Positions 51,955-62,408 are shown, numbered from the stretch's first letter. The stretch: DNA of 64,000 bases from Variovorax paradoxus EPS (GCF_000184745.1 NC_014931.1:4216001-4280000), one strand, 5' to 3'. The notes: generated from the sequence alone by a model not told the origin. Translations and numbers: made by a program.

Positions 51955-52950
51955 ATGAAGCGACTCGCACGCAACACCGCCACCCTCACCGCATTCGCTG
52001 CGCTCACCGGCCTGGCCGCACTGATGCCAGGCGTTGCATCCGCGCAGAACGGCTACCCGACCAAGCCGATCCGCGTGATCGTTCCCTTTGCGGCCGGCAG
52101 CACCACGGACATCATTGCCCGCGCCATCGCCGACAAGATGAGCCAGAGCATGGGCCAGACGCTGGTCATCGACAACCGCGGCGGCGCGAGCGGCACCATC
52201 GGCCAGCAGGCCGTGGCCACGGCCGCGCCGGACGGCTACACGGTCATGATCCATTCGTCGTCGCACACGGTGAGCCCGTCGACCTTCGCCAAGCTGCCGT
52301 TCGACACGGTGGGCGACTTCGCCGGCATCACGCCGATCTCCTCGCTGCCCAACGCGCTGGTCATCTCGCCCTCGAAGAACATCAAGACGCTGCCGCAACT
52401 GCTGGCCGCGGCACGCGCCAAGCCGGGCAGCATGAACTTCGCTTCGGCCGGCCAGGGCAGCGCCACGCACCTGAACGCCGAGAAGTTCAAGATGGCCGCG
52501 AAGATCGATGCGACCAACATCCCCTTCAAGGGATCGGGCGAGGCCGTGACCGAAGTGCTCTCGGGCCGCGTCGACTACTACTTCTCGCCCATCGCCCCGG
52601 TGATCGGCCAGATCAAGGAAGGCCAACTGCTCGCACTCGCCGTCGGTTCGCCCAAGCGCGCGGCGGCTCTCCCCGACGTGCCCACCACCACCGAGGCCGG
52701 CGTGCCCGGCTCCGAGTTCAACTTCTGGATCGGGATGATGGCGCCCGCCAAGACGCCGCGCGACATCGTCAACCGCTTGCACGACGAAGTGGCCAAGGCC
52801 CTCGCCACGCCCGAGGTGAAGGAGCGCTTCCTCAAGCTCGGCGCCGACGCGTGGACGCTCAAGCCCGAGCAGTTCGACGCCTACATCAAGGAAGAGATCG
52901 CGAGCAATGCGCAGCTCGTGAAGGCCGCGGGCCTGCAGGTCCAGCAGTAA
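51955..52950 (+). CDS. Bug/TctC-family periplasmic solute-binding protein
   Basis: The 331-aa protein has a signal peptide (ALTGLAALMPGVASAQ) and the family signature GYPTKPIRVIVPFAAGSTTD, which makes up the start of the receptor fold. Bug receptors bind small carboxylic acids or amides for tripartite tricarboxylate transporters or for signalling. No TctA/TctB membrane genes are present here, as is usual for the many orphan Bug proteins of Comamonadaceae. It is the first gene of the operon, 40 bases before the ABC permease. Confidence 0.93.
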   Translation: MKRLARNTATLTAFAALTGLAALMPGVASAQNGYPTKPIRVIVPFAAGSTTDIIARAIADKMSQSMGQTLVIDNRGGASGTIGQQAVATAAPDGYTVMIHSSSHTVSPSTFAKLPFDTVGDFAGITPISSLPNALVISPSKNIKTLPQLLAAARAKPGSMNFASAGQGSATHLNAEKFKMAAKIDATNIPFKGSGEAVTEVLSGRVDYYFSPIAPVIGQIKEGQLLALAVGSPKRAAALPDVPTTTEAGVPGSEFNFWIGMMAPAKTPRDIVNRLHDEVAKALATPEVKERFLKLGADAWTLKPEQFDAYIKEEIASNAQLVKAAGLQVQQ

Positions 52951-52990
52951 AAAAAGCCCGCCCGCGCCGAGAAAGATCCGAGTCGTCTCC

Positions 52991-53764
52991 ATGCTCCGCA
53001 AGCTCCTGCTCTCCCCGGCCCTGCGGCCGTTCCTGCTGATCCTGTTGCTGCTGGTGCTGTGGGACCTCGTGATCCGGCTCTTCAAGATCCCGGCCTACCT
53101 GATCCCGCCGCCGTGGGAGGTGGTCAAGCAACTCGTCGCCGAATGGCCGCGCCTGCTCAGCGAAAGCTGGAAGACGACGCTCGCCACGCTCGGCGGCTTC
53201 GGCCTCACGATCCTCATCGGCATTCCGATCGCGATGGTCATCGCCTACTCGCGGCTGGTCGAGTCGTACGTGTATCCGCTGCTGGTGTTCTCGCAGAGCA
53301 TTCCGAAGGTGGCGATCGCGCCGCTGTTCGTGGTGTGGTTCGGCTTCGGCATCCTGCCCAAGGTGATCAGCGCCTTCCTGCTGGGTTTCTTCCCGGTGGT
53401 GGTGTCCACGGTGATGGGCTTCAAGTCGGTCGAGCCCGACATGCTCGACCTCGCCCGCTCGATGGGCGCGAGCCGCCTGCAGACCTTCTTCAAGATCAGC
53501 CTGCCGCAGGCGCTGCCCGCGATCTTCAGTGGCCTGAAGGTGTCGGTCACGCTGGCCGTCGTGGGTGCCGTGGTCGGCGAATTCGTCGGGTCCAACTCGG
53601 GCATCGGCTACGTGCTGCAAGTGGCCAACGGCAACTTCGACCTGCCCTTGATGTTCGCCGCGCTGGTGGTTTTGTCGAGCATCGGCGTGGTCCTTTTCGT
53701 CGCGGTCGACCTGGTCGAGCGTTTGATGATCCCGTGGCACGCCTCGCAGCGCCACGTGCAATGA
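52991..53764 (+). CDS. ABC transporter permease (SsuC/TauC type)
   Basis: This inner-membrane subunit has 257 aa and about six transmembrane helices. The EAA loop that contacts the ATPase is present (LDLARSMGASRLQTFFKISL followed by PQALPAIFSGLKV). Signal-anchor-like N-terminus. It pairs with the receptor at 53806 and the ATPase at 54868. The substrate class of this permease type includes sulfonates, nitrate, pyrimidines and aromatic acids. Confidence 0.93.
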   Translation: MLRKLLLSPALRPFLLILLLLVLWDLVIRLFKIPAYLIPPPWEVVKQLVAEWPRLLSESWKTTLATLGGFGLTILIGIPIAMVIAYSRLVESYVYPLLVFSQSIPKVAIAPLFVVWFGFGILPKVISAFLLGFFPVVVSTVMGFKSVEPDMLDLARSMGASRLQTFFKISLPQALPAIFSGLKVSVTLAVVGAVVGEFVGSNSGIGYVLQVANGNFDLPLMFAALVVLSSIGVVLFVAVDLVERLMIPWHASQRHVQ

Positions 53765-53805
53765 GTTCCTTCGTCATATCCAAAAAACTCCCGGAGACAA
53801 CCGCC

Positions 53806-54816
53806 ATGAAGAAACTGCTTCCCTCGATGCTCGCCGTCGCCGTCACGGCCCTTGCGACCTTCGCCATCGCACCCGCCCATGCCCAGGCCGAGAAGCCCAA
53901 GGACAAGGTCACGCTGATGCTCAACTGGTATCTCTACAGCGAGCACGCACCCTTCTTCCTCGGCAAGGAAAAGGGCTTCTACGCCGAGGAAGGCATCGAC
54001 CTCGACATCCAGGAAGGCCGCGGCTCCGCCGTCACCGCGCAGGCGGTGGCCGCCAAGTCGGCGACCTTCGGCTACATCGACGTCACCACGATGATCAAGG
54101 CCGCCGCGAAGGGCGCGCCGCTCAAGTCGACCGGCGTGCTGTTCCAGGTGAGCCCGATGTCGGTCATGGGCTTCAGCGAGAAGAACATCAAGACGCCCAA
54201 GGACATCATCGGCAAGACCGTGGCCGTGACGCCGGGCGATTCGATGTCGCAGATGTGGCCGCTCTTCCTCAAGGTGAACGACATCAAGCCCGACCAGGTG
54301 AAGATCGTCTCGGGCGACGGCCAGACCAAGCTCAATGCGGTGACGAACGGCCAGGCCGACCTGCTGCTGGGCTACGTGATGGACCAGGCCATCAAGCTGC
54401 AGGACGCCACCGGCAAGCCCGTGACGCCGATCCGCTTTGCCGACTCGGGCGTGAACCAGATCAGCTCCGGAATCATCACCAACAAGAACCTCCTGACCGA
54501 GAACCCCGACCTCGTGAAGCGCTTCATGCGCGCCTCGACCAAGGCCGCAGAAGCCGCCGAGAAGAGCCCCGAGTCTGCGGTCGACGCGATGCTCAAGGCC
54601 AACCCGAAGGCCGGCGTGCGCGACACGCTGATCGTGGGCATGAAGCAGAGCGTGGCGCTTTATCACACGAAGGACACGGCGAACCAGCGCCCGTTCCGTG
54701 TGGCGATGAAGAACGTGAACGACTCGCTCGACCTGCTGGTGCAGTACGGCGGCATGGACGCATCCACGCGCGGCAAGCCCGAGGACTACGTGACCCTCGA
54801 CTTCCTGCCGAACTGA
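53806..54816 (+). CDS. ABC transporter substrate-binding protein, NMT1/THI5-like
   Basis: The 336-aa periplasmic receptor has a signal peptide (MLAVAVTALATFAIAPAHAQ) and the NMT1 pattern (VTLMLNWYLYSEHAPFFLGK, then EKGFYAEEGIDLDIQEGRGS). Close relatives bind pyrimidines or other small heterocyclic or sugar-like compounds. GGAGAC lies 8 bases before the chosen ATG at 53806. A longer reading frame open from 53059 is a shadow over the permease gene. Confidence 0.92.
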   Translation: MKKLLPSMLAVAVTALATFAIAPAHAQAEKPKDKVTLMLNWYLYSEHAPFFLGKEKGFYAEEGIDLDIQEGRGSAVTAQAVAAKSATFGYIDVTTMIKAAAKGAPLKSTGVLFQVSPMSVMGFSEKNIKTPKDIIGKTVAVTPGDSMSQMWPLFLKVNDIKPDQVKIVSGDGQTKLNAVTNGQADLLLGYVMDQAIKLQDATGKPVTPIRFADSGVNQISSGIITNKNLLTENPDLVKRFMRASTKAAEAAEKSPESAVDAMLKANPKAGVRDTLIVGMKQSVALYHTKDTANQRPFRVAMKNVNDSLDLLVQYGGMDASTRGKPEDYVTLDFLPN

Positions 54817-54867
54817 TCTCTACTCCGCGCGCTCGCTCACCTGCTGCTGTCACCTCTCACGCACTCC

Positions 54868-55647
54868 ATGTCCCAAGTCAACCTGATCGAAGCGCGCGGC
54901 GTCTCGAAGACCTATCAAAGCAAGGACGGCCCGGTCGAATCGCTCAAGCCGCTGGACTTCGCCATCGAGGAAGGCGAGTTCGTCTCCGTCGTCGGCCCGT
55001 CGGGCTGCGGCAAGAGCACGCTGCTGAAAATGGTGGCGGGCCTGCTGCCCATCAGCGGCGGTGAACTCACCCTGGCCGGCAAGCCGATCAGCGGGCCGCA
55101 GAAGGACGTGGGCATCGTGTTCCAGAGCGCCGTGCTGCTGCCCTGGCGCAGCGTGGAAGACAACATCCTGCTGCAGGCCGAAATGCGCCACCTGCCCAAG
55201 GCGGCCTCGCAGGCCCGGGCGCGCGAGCTGATGGAGATGGCCGGCCTCAAGGGCTTCGAGGGCAAGTACCCGTGGCAGCTCTCGGGTGGCATGCAGCAAC
55301 GCGCGTCGATCTGCCGTGCGCTGCTGCACGACCCCTCGGTGCTGTTGATGGACGAGCCCTTCGGCGCACTCGATGCAATGACGCGCGAGAAGATGAACCT
55401 CGAACTGCAGCGCATCTGGATGGCTTCGAAGAAGACCGTGATGCTCATCACCCACAGCATCCCCGAGGCGATCTTCCTGTCGGACCGCGTGATCGTGATG
55501 AGCGAGCGCCCCGGCTCGATCGCGGCCGTGTACGACATCGACCTGCCGCGCCCCCGCACGCTCGACATGATGGCCTCGCCCGAGTTCGGCCAGTACACGA
55601 AGCTGGTGCGCGCGCATTTCTTCTCGCAGGGCATCCTGGACCACTGA
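54868..55647 (+). CDS. ABC transporter ATP-binding protein
   Basis: The 259-aa ATPase of the NitT/TauT import type has Walker A GPSGCGKST, the Q-loop VFQSAVLLPW, ABC signature LSGGMQQR, Walker B VLLMDEPFG and H-loop ITHSI in the correct order. It energises the importer formed with the two preceding genes. Start ATG 51 bases after the receptor stop. Confidence 0.95.
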   Translation: MSQVNLIEARGVSKTYQSKDGPVESLKPLDFAIEEGEFVSVVGPSGCGKSTLLKMVAGLLPISGGELTLAGKPISGPQKDVGIVFQSAVLLPWRSVEDNILLQAEMRHLPKAASQARARELMEMAGLKGFEGKYPWQLSGGMQQRASICRALLHDPSVLLMDEPFGALDAMTREKMNLELQRIWMASKKTVMLITHSIPEAIFLSDRVIVMSERPGSIAAVYDIDLPRPRTLDMMASPEFGQYTKLVRAHFFSQGILDH

Positions 55648-55656
55648 ACGCGAGCC

Positions 55657-57087
55657 ATGGACGCGCCCCGTTTCCACATCGAAGAGATCCGCTTCGCCGA
55701 GCGCGACGTGGCGCTCCGGCTGCCGTTCCGCTTCGGTGCCGCCACCGTCACCGCCTGCCCGCAGGTGTATGTGCGGGCGCGCATCCGCTTCGAGAACGGC
55801 GGCACGGCCGAAGGCTGCGCGGCCGAGATGATGGTGCCCAAGTGGTTCGACAAGAACCCGGCCCTCAACAACGAACAGAACTTCGAGCAGCTGCGCTTTG
55901 CGCTGCGCGATGCGCGTGACGCGTATGTCGGCGAAGACGATGCGCAGACCGCGTGGACGCACTTCGCCTCGAACTACGCTGGACTGCAGGCCCGCGCAAA
56001 AGCCAAGGGCCTGCAGGCACTCGTGGCCAGCTACGGCCCGGCGCTGATAGACCGTGCGGTGATGGATGCGCTGTGCCTGCACACCGGCACGAGCTTCGCT
56101 GCGGCGATGATCGCCAACCTCTGCGGCATCGACATCGCGGGCAGCGGGCTCGCCGACGATCTCGCAAGCTTCGACATGCCCGCCTTCCTGGCCAGCCAGT
56201 CGCCGCGCGCGAGCATCGCGGCACGCCACACCGTTGGCCTGGCCGATGCCATCGACGACAGCGACGCCCTCCCCGATGCGCCCACCGACGGCCTGCCCAC
56301 CACGCTCGCCGCGGCGGTGAAGCGCTACGGCCTCACCCACTTCAAGCTCAAGCTCTGCGGCAATACCGCGCAGGACATCGACCGGCTCCAGCGCATCGCC
56401 CGCGTGATCGATGGTCACGCGCAGCTCGTGACGCTCGACGGCAACGAGCAGTACACCGATGCCGACGACTTCGCCGTCTTCCTCGACCGCATGCTCTCGA
56501 CGCCCGTGCTGTGGAAGCTCGCCCAGAAGACCGTCTTCGTCGAACAGCCGATCCGCCGCGATGCCGCGCTGGAGCGCAGCGTCTCGGCACTGGGCAAGCG
56601 AATCCCACTGCTCATCGACGAATCCGACGCTACGCTCGATGCCTTCGTGCAGGCTCGCGCGCTCGGCTACACCGGTGTCTCGAGCAAGAGCTGCAAGGGC
56701 TTCTACAAGTCGGTCGTCAATGCGGCGCGCTGCGCGCACTGGAACGCAACCGAAGGCGAATCGCGCTATTTCCTCTCCGGCGAAGACCTCACCATGCAGG
56801 CCGGCGTCGGCGTGCAGCAGGACCTCGCGCTCGTCGGCTGGCTCGGCCTCTCGCACGTCGAGCGCAACGGCCACCACTACGTCAACGGCCTCGCGGCCGT
56901 GCCCGAGACGGAGCAGCAAGCCCTGCTGAAGCTGCACCCCGGCCTCTACGAAACCAGCGACGGCGCCACGCGCCTCGCCATCCGCGGCGGACAGCTCGAC
57001 CTGTCCTCGCTCGCCACCGCGCCCGGCTTTGCCACCGGCAAGCCCGGCGCCGGCATCTCGTGGGACGCCATGCGTTCCGTCTACTGA
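55657..57087 (+). CDS. Enolase-superfamily enzyme, mandelate-racemase-like
   Basis: The 476-aa protein has a capping domain (residues 1-150) and a C-terminal barrel. Catalytic KxK (HFKLKLCG, Lys230 and Lys232) and metal ligands D261 (LDGNE), E296 (VEQPI) and D321/E322 (DESDA) are visible, so it should abstract a proton next to a carboxylate. It is longer than most family members (about 370-400 aa). The substrate is unknown; a sugar acid is plausible given the neighbours. It starts 9 bases after the ATPase stop. Confidence 0.85.
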   Translation: MDAPRFHIEEIRFAERDVALRLPFRFGAATVTACPQVYVRARIRFENGGTAEGCAAEMMVPKWFDKNPALNNEQNFEQLRFALRDARDAYVGEDDAQTAWTHFASNYAGLQARAKAKGLQALVASYGPALIDRAVMDALCLHTGTSFAAAMIANLCGIDIAGSGLADDLASFDMPAFLASQSPRASIAARHTVGLADAIDDSDALPDAPTDGLPTTLAAAVKRYGLTHFKLKLCGNTAQDIDRLQRIARVIDGHAQLVTLDGNEQYTDADDFAVFLDRMLSTPVLWKLAQKTVFVEQPIRRDAALERSVSALGKRIPLLIDESDATLDAFVQARALGYTGVSSKSCKGFYKSVVNAARCAHWNATEGESRYFLSGEDLTMQAGVGVQQDLALVGWLGLSHVERNGHHYVNGLAAVPETEQQALLKLHPGLYETSDGATRLAIRGGQLDLSSLATAPGFATGKPGAGISWDAMRSVY

Positions 57088-57130
57088 AGCACCCCTCTCG
57101 CACCCCTCTCGAATCTCAAGGAAGAAAACG

Positions 57131-58294
57131 ATGGCCACCCAACGTCTCGGAATCATCATGCACGGCGTCACCGGCCGCATGGGCATGAACCAGCACCTGA
57201 TCCGCTCGATCTGCGCGATCCGCGCGCAAGGCGGCGTCACGCTGTCGAATGGCGACAAGGTGATGCCCGACCCCATACTCATCGGCCGCAATGCCGAGAA
57301 GATGGAAGCGCTCGCCAAGGCCCACAACATCGCACGCTGGGGCACCGACCTCGACAAGGCGCTGGAGAACAAGGACGACACCATCTTCTTCGACGCCGGC
57401 ACCACGCAGATGCGCCCCACCCTGCTGGCCAAGGCGATCCGCGCCGGCAAGCACGTCTACTGCGAGAAGCCGATCGCAACCAACCTGAACGAAGCCGTCG
57501 AAATCGCACGCCTCGCCGAAGGCTCGGGCCTCAAGCACGGCGCGGTGCAGGACAAGCTGTTCCTGCCGGGTCTCCGCAAGCTCGACATGCTGCGACGCGC
57601 CGGCTTCTTCGGCCGCATGCTCAGCGTGCGCCTGGAGTTCGGCTACTGGGTGTTCGAAGGCGATCTGCAGCCCATCCAGCGCCCGAGCTGGAACTACCGC
57701 AAGGAAGACGGCGGCGGGATGATCCTGGACATGATGTGCCACTGGCGCTACGTGCTGGACAACCTGTTCGGCGAGGTGAAGTCGGTGTCGTGCATCGGCG
57801 CGACGCACATCCCCAAGCGTTGGGACGAAGCCGGCAAGCCGTATGAAGCCACCGCCGACGACGCGGCCTACGCCACCTGCGAACTCACGGGCCATAACGG
57901 CGAGCCGGTGATCGTGCAGATCAACATGAGCTGGGTCACGCGCGTGCGCCGCGACGACCTCGTGACCTTCCACGTCGACGGCACCGACGGCTCGGCTGTG
58001 GCTGGCTTGTCGAGCTGCCGCGCCCAGTCGCGCGTCGCCACGCCGCGCCCGGTGTGGAACCCCGACGAGAAGCAGATGATGAATTTCTTCGACCAGTGGC
58101 AGGAGATTCCGGACTCGCAGGTCTACGACAACGGCTTCAAGATCCAGTGGGAGCACTTCATTCGCCACGTGGTGGAGAACGAGCCCTACAAGTGGACGCT
58201 GCCCGAAGGCGCCAAGGGCGTGCAGCTGGTCGAGGCCGCGCTCGAATCGTGGAAAGACCGCCGCTGGGTCGACGTGCCCGCGCTGAAGGTCTGA
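57131..58294 (+). CDS. Gfo/Idh/MocA-family oxidoreductase, 387 aa
   Basis: The N-terminal Rossmann domain (RLGIIMHGVTGRMGMN) has an NAD(P)-binding GxxGRMG, followed by the family motif CEKPIATN (about residues 114-121). The C-terminal substrate domain ends with ESWKDRRWVDVPAL. This family oxidises or reduces sugars and polyols, often at C3 or at the carbonyl next to the acid. The start at 57131 (MATQRLG) has AAGGAAGAAAA before it. It lies in the operon between the enolase-type enzyme and the DUF993 gene. Confidence 0.92.
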   Translation: MATQRLGIIMHGVTGRMGMNQHLIRSICAIRAQGGVTLSNGDKVMPDPILIGRNAEKMEALAKAHNIARWGTDLDKALENKDDTIFFDAGTTQMRPTLLAKAIRAGKHVYCEKPIATNLNEAVEIARLAEGSGLKHGAVQDKLFLPGLRKLDMLRRAGFFGRMLSVRLEFGYWVFEGDLQPIQRPSWNYRKEDGGGMILDMMCHWRYVLDNLFGEVKSVSCIGATHIPKRWDEAGKPYEATADDAAYATCELTGHNGEPVIVQINMSWVTRVRRDDLVTFHVDGTDGSAVAGLSSCRAQSRVATPRPVWNPDEKQMMNFFDQWQEIPDSQVYDNGFKIQWEHFIRHVVENEPYKWTLPEGAKGVQLVEAALESWKDRRWVDVPALKV

Positions 58295-58307
58295 GGAAGA
58301 AGCTGCC

Positions 58308-59495
58308 ATGGCACTTTCGCTGACCCTTCCCACCGCGAGCGGATCGCTCGCGCCGTATGACCTGCGCGGCACCGCGCCGGTCAAGCCCGATGCGGGCGTG
58401 AAGTTCAACCGCATCGCCTATTCGGCCGCGCACGTCGTGGCCGACCCGCTCGCGGCCGTCGACCCGTGGCTGCAAGCGGCGGTCGATTGGGACACCACCA
58501 TCGCCTACCGCCGCCACTTGTTCTCGCTGGGCCTGGGCGTGGCCGAGGCGATGGACACCGCGCAGCGCGGCATGGGCCTCGATTGGCCCACGTCGCTCGA
58601 ACTGATCCGCCGCTCGCTCGATGCGGCGAAAGACGTGGCCGGTGCGCTCGTCGCCTCGGGTTGTGGCACCGACCACCTGAACATCGACGAGGTGAAGAGC
58701 GTCGACGACGTGATCCGCGGCTACGAGGAGCAGATGGCCGCCATCGAGGCGCTCGGCGGCAAGCTGATCGTGATGGCGAGCCGCGCGCTCGCCCGCGTGG
58801 CGAAGAGCCCCGCCGATTACGAACGCGTGTACGACCGCATCCTGAGCCAGGCGAAGCAACCCGTCGTGCTGCATTGGCTGGGCGACATGTTCGACCCGGC
58901 GCTCGCAGGCTACTGGGGCACGAAGGATGTCGATGCGGCGATGGACACCGCCGTGGGCATCATCGCGGCGCATCCGGAGAAGGTCGACGGCATCAAGATC
59001 TCACTGCTCGACAAGGACAAGGAAATCGCGATGCGCCGCCGCCTGCCCAAGGGCGTGCGCATGTACACGGGTGACGACTTCAACTACGCCGAGCTGATCG
59101 CCGGCGACGGCTTCGGCGATGAGCCGACGCACGGCAAGAGCGATGCGCTGCTCGGCATCTTCGACGCCATCGCGCCTGCAGCCAGCGCTGCATTGGGCGC
59201 ACTGGCCCAAGGCAACACCGAGAAGTTCCACGCGATCCTCGGCCCCACGGTGCCGCTTTCGCGCCACATCTTCGCGGCGCCCACGCGCTTCTACAAGACC
59301 GGCGTGGTGTTCATGGCCTGGCTCAACGGCCACCAGAAGCACTTCACGATGGTGGGCGGCCAGCAAAGCACGCGCTCGCTGCAGCACTTCACGGAACTGT
59401 TCCGCCTGGCCGATGCAGCGAACCTGCTGGAGCAGCCCGAACTCGCGGTTCGGCGCATGAAGACGCTGCTGGCCCTGCACGGCGTGGAAGGCTGA
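58308..59495 (+). CDS. DUF993-family protein, 395 aa
   Basis: The match is to a family known only as DUF993, seen through stretches such as GVKFNRIAYSAAHVVADPLA and HFTMVGGQQSTRSLQHFTEL. The protein has a TIM-barrel-like composition (repeated LIVMASRALARV, QPVVLHWLGDMFDPA, GIKISLLDKDKEI) and may be related to dihydrodipicolinate-synthase-like aldolases; that link is inference. In my memory DUF993 genes are found beside Gfo/Idh/MocA and sugar-isomerase-like genes, as here. It starts 13 bases after the oxidoreductase stop. Confidence 0.8.
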   Translation: MALSLTLPTASGSLAPYDLRGTAPVKPDAGVKFNRIAYSAAHVVADPLAAVDPWLQAAVDWDTTIAYRRHLFSLGLGVAEAMDTAQRGMGLDWPTSLELIRRSLDAAKDVAGALVASGCGTDHLNIDEVKSVDDVIRGYEEQMAAIEALGGKLIVMASRALARVAKSPADYERVYDRILSQAKQPVVLHWLGDMFDPALAGYWGTKDVDAAMDTAVGIIAAHPEKVDGIKISLLDKDKEIAMRRRLPKGVRMYTGDDFNYAELIAGDGFGDEPTHGKSDALLGIFDAIAPAASAALGALAQGNTEKFHAILGPTVPLSRHIFAAPTRFYKTGVVFMAWLNGHQKHFTMVGGQQSTRSLQHFTELFRLADAANLLEQPELAVRRMKTLLALHGVEG

Positions 59496-59503
59496 GCGAG
59501 CCC

Positions 59504-60382
59504 ATGCGCGATTTCTCGCAGAACCACGACTGGCTCTCGATCAACACCGCGACCGTGCGGAAGCAATCGGGCGCCGAGGTGCCGCTGGACCGCATCATCG
59601 ACCAGTGCGCCGAACGCGGCATCCGCGCGATCAGCCCCTGGCGCGACCAGGTCGCGGCCGTCGGGCTCGACAAGGTGGCGAAGCAGTTGAAGGCGCATGG
59701 CATCGGCCTCTCGGGCTACTGCCGCGGCGGCTTCTTCCCGGCGCCCGACGCGGCAGGCCTGGAGGCCGCGCTCGGTGACAACCGCCGCGCCATCGACGAG
59801 GCGAAAACGCTCGACGCGCCCTGTCTCGTGCTGGTCGTCGGTGCCCTCCCCGGCGCGCTCGACGGCAAGGCCGCATACACCGACATCGCACGCGCACGCA
59901 ACGAGGTGCGCGACGGCATCGCCGCATCGCTGGAGTACGCACGCGAGGTCGGCATGCCCCTCGCCATCGAGCCGCTGCATCCGATGCAGGCGGCCGACCG
60001 CGCCTGCATCAACACGCTCGAACACGCGCTCGACCTCTGCGACGAACTCGACGCGGGCAAGAGCGGCATGCTCGGCGTGGCGCTGGACATCTATCACGTC
60101 TGGTGGGACCCGAAGCTGCAGCAGCAGATCGCCCGTGCCGGCCGCGAACGCCTGCTGGCGTACCACGTCTGCGACTGGCTCACGCCCACGCGCGACCTGC
60201 TCTCCGACCGCGGGATGATGGGCGACGGCGTGGTCGAGCTCAAGAAGATCCGCGGCTGGGTCGAAGAGGCCGGCTTCGCGGGCTTCAGCGAAGTCGAGAT
60301 CTTCTCGAACCTCGACTGGTGGCAGCGGCCCGGGGCCGAGACGCTCGACGTTTGCATCGAGCGGCACCGCAGCGCGGTCTGA
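59504..60382 (+). CDS. Sugar phosphate isomerase/epimerase-like TIM-barrel protein, 292 aa
   Basis: This is an AP_endonuc_2 (xylose-isomerase-like) barrel. Metal-ligand-like residues appear in order: Glu in MPLAIEPLHP, Asp/His in GVALDIYHVWWDP and AYHVCDWLTP, and Glu in FSEVEIFSNLDWW. It would isomerise or epimerise a sugar or keto-acid intermediate. It is the last gene of the operon and starts 8 bases after the DUF993 stop. Its substrate is presumably a product of the preceding enzymes. Confidence 0.88.
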   Translation: MRDFSQNHDWLSINTATVRKQSGAEVPLDRIIDQCAERGIRAISPWRDQVAAVGLDKVAKQLKAHGIGLSGYCRGGFFPAPDAAGLEAALGDNRRAIDEAKTLDAPCLVLVVGALPGALDGKAAYTDIARARNEVRDGIAASLEYAREVGMPLAIEPLHPMQAADRACINTLEHALDLCDELDAGKSGMLGVALDIYHVWWDPKLQQQIARAGRERLLAYHVCDWLTPTRDLLSDRGMMGDGVVELKKIRGWVEEAGFAGFSEVEIFSNLDWWQRPGAETLDVCIERHRSAV

Positions 60383-60430
60383 CGCTTTGCGCCGAAGCGA
60401 AAAGCAGCCGCCTGTGCTGCAATTCGCTTC

Positions 60431-61537
<1,107 letters not shown>

Positions 61538-61633
61538 ATCCCCGCGCGGCCCAAGGTCTGGCGCGCGGGCGACAACCCTCTGCTGCAGAGGGCTTCTAGA
61601 ATCGCGGCCGTCGTCCGGTTCGCCGGGCGGCAA

Positions 61634-61796
61634 GCGTTCTCAGGGCGGGGTGCAATTCCCCACCGGCGGTGATGGCAGCTGAAAAGTTGCACAAGCCCGC
61701 GAGCGCCCAAGGCCTGCGCAAGCAGGCCGAGGGGTCAGCAGATTTCGGTGCGATTCCGAAGCCGACGGTCACAGTCCGGATGAAAGAGAGCGCGAA
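61634..61796 (+). ncRNA. FMN riboswitch (RFN element)
   Basis: The conserved FMN aptamer blocks are present in order: GCGTTCTCAGGGCGGGG, CCCCACCGGCGGT, GCCCGCGAGCGCC, GGTCAGCAGATTT, GGTGCGATTCCGAAGCCGAC and GGTCACAGTCCGGATGAAAG. The closing helix ends with AGAGCGCG. After it, GAGCGCG and CGCGCGCTC (about 61788-61820) can pair as an expression platform. It lies 100 bases upstream of ribH and should lower riboflavin synthesis when FMN is plentiful. Confidence 0.96.
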
Positions 61797-61895
61797 ATGC
61801 GGGCACGCCCGCGCGCTCTGCCATGCATGAGCGCGCGGCTGGCTTTGCGGTTTCGTGCGCCCTGATTCAGGAAACCTGCTTTTCAGAGGCACACC

Positions 61896-62408
61896 ATGAG
61901 TCAGATCAACGACCTTCCCCTCTCCGCCATCACCGCGTCGAATTCGTCGCGCGGCGAGCGCATCGCATTCGTCGAAGCGCAGTGGCATTCCGACATCGTC
62001 CACCAGGCACGCGACGCCTTCCTCGAAGAGATGGCGCGCCTGGGCGTGGCGCGCGAGCTCATCGACGTCTTCGATGTGCCCGGCGCCTTCGAGATCCCGC
62101 TGCACGCCAAGCGCCTGGCCAACTCGGGCAAGTACGCAGCCATCATCGGCTGCGCGCTCGTGGTCGATGGCGGCATCTACCGCCACGAGTTCGTCGCGAA
62201 CACGGTGGTCAGCACGCTGATGTCGCTTCAGCTCGAGACCGACGTGCCGATCTTCTCGGCTGTGCTCACGCCGCACCATTTCCACGAGCATGTGGAGCAC
62301 CGCAAGTACTTCCATCGCCATTTCGCGATCAAGGGCACCGAAGTGGCCGAGGCCTGCTTCAAGACGCTCGAAGCACTGAAGAAGGTGGACGCGGCGCTGG
62401 CTGCGTGA
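61896..62408 (+). CDS. ribH: 6,7-dimethyl-8-ribityllumazine synthase, type II (RibH2-like)
   Basis: The enzyme makes the lumazine precursor of riboflavin. The 170-aa sequence has family motifs VFDVPGAFEIPLHAKRLA and CALVVDGGIYRHEFVANTVV, and the catalytic His region FSAVLTPHHFHEH. The -HHFH- pattern and the absence of the canonical RGxTxH loop resemble the type II enzymes known from Brucella and Mesorhizobium rather than the standard RibH. The FMN riboswitch directly upstream supports the assignment. No ribA, ribB or ribE gene is adjacent. Confidence 0.92.
   Translation: MSQINDLPLSAITASNSSRGERIAFVEAQWHSDIVHQARDAFLEEMARLGVARELIDVFDVPGAFEIPLHAKRLANSGKYAAIIGCALVVDGGIYRHEFVANTVVSTLMSLQLETDVPIFSAVLTPHHFHEHVEHRKYFHRHFAIKGTEVAEACFKTLEALKKVDAALAA

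Noticed and set aside
54850-57450. Long minus-strand frame over the ABC and enolase genes, and similar ones at 51184-53085 and 59291-61633
   Set aside because: They mirror well-supported genes on the plus strand and read as His/Arg/Gly-rich filler typical of antisense frames in GC-rich DNA.
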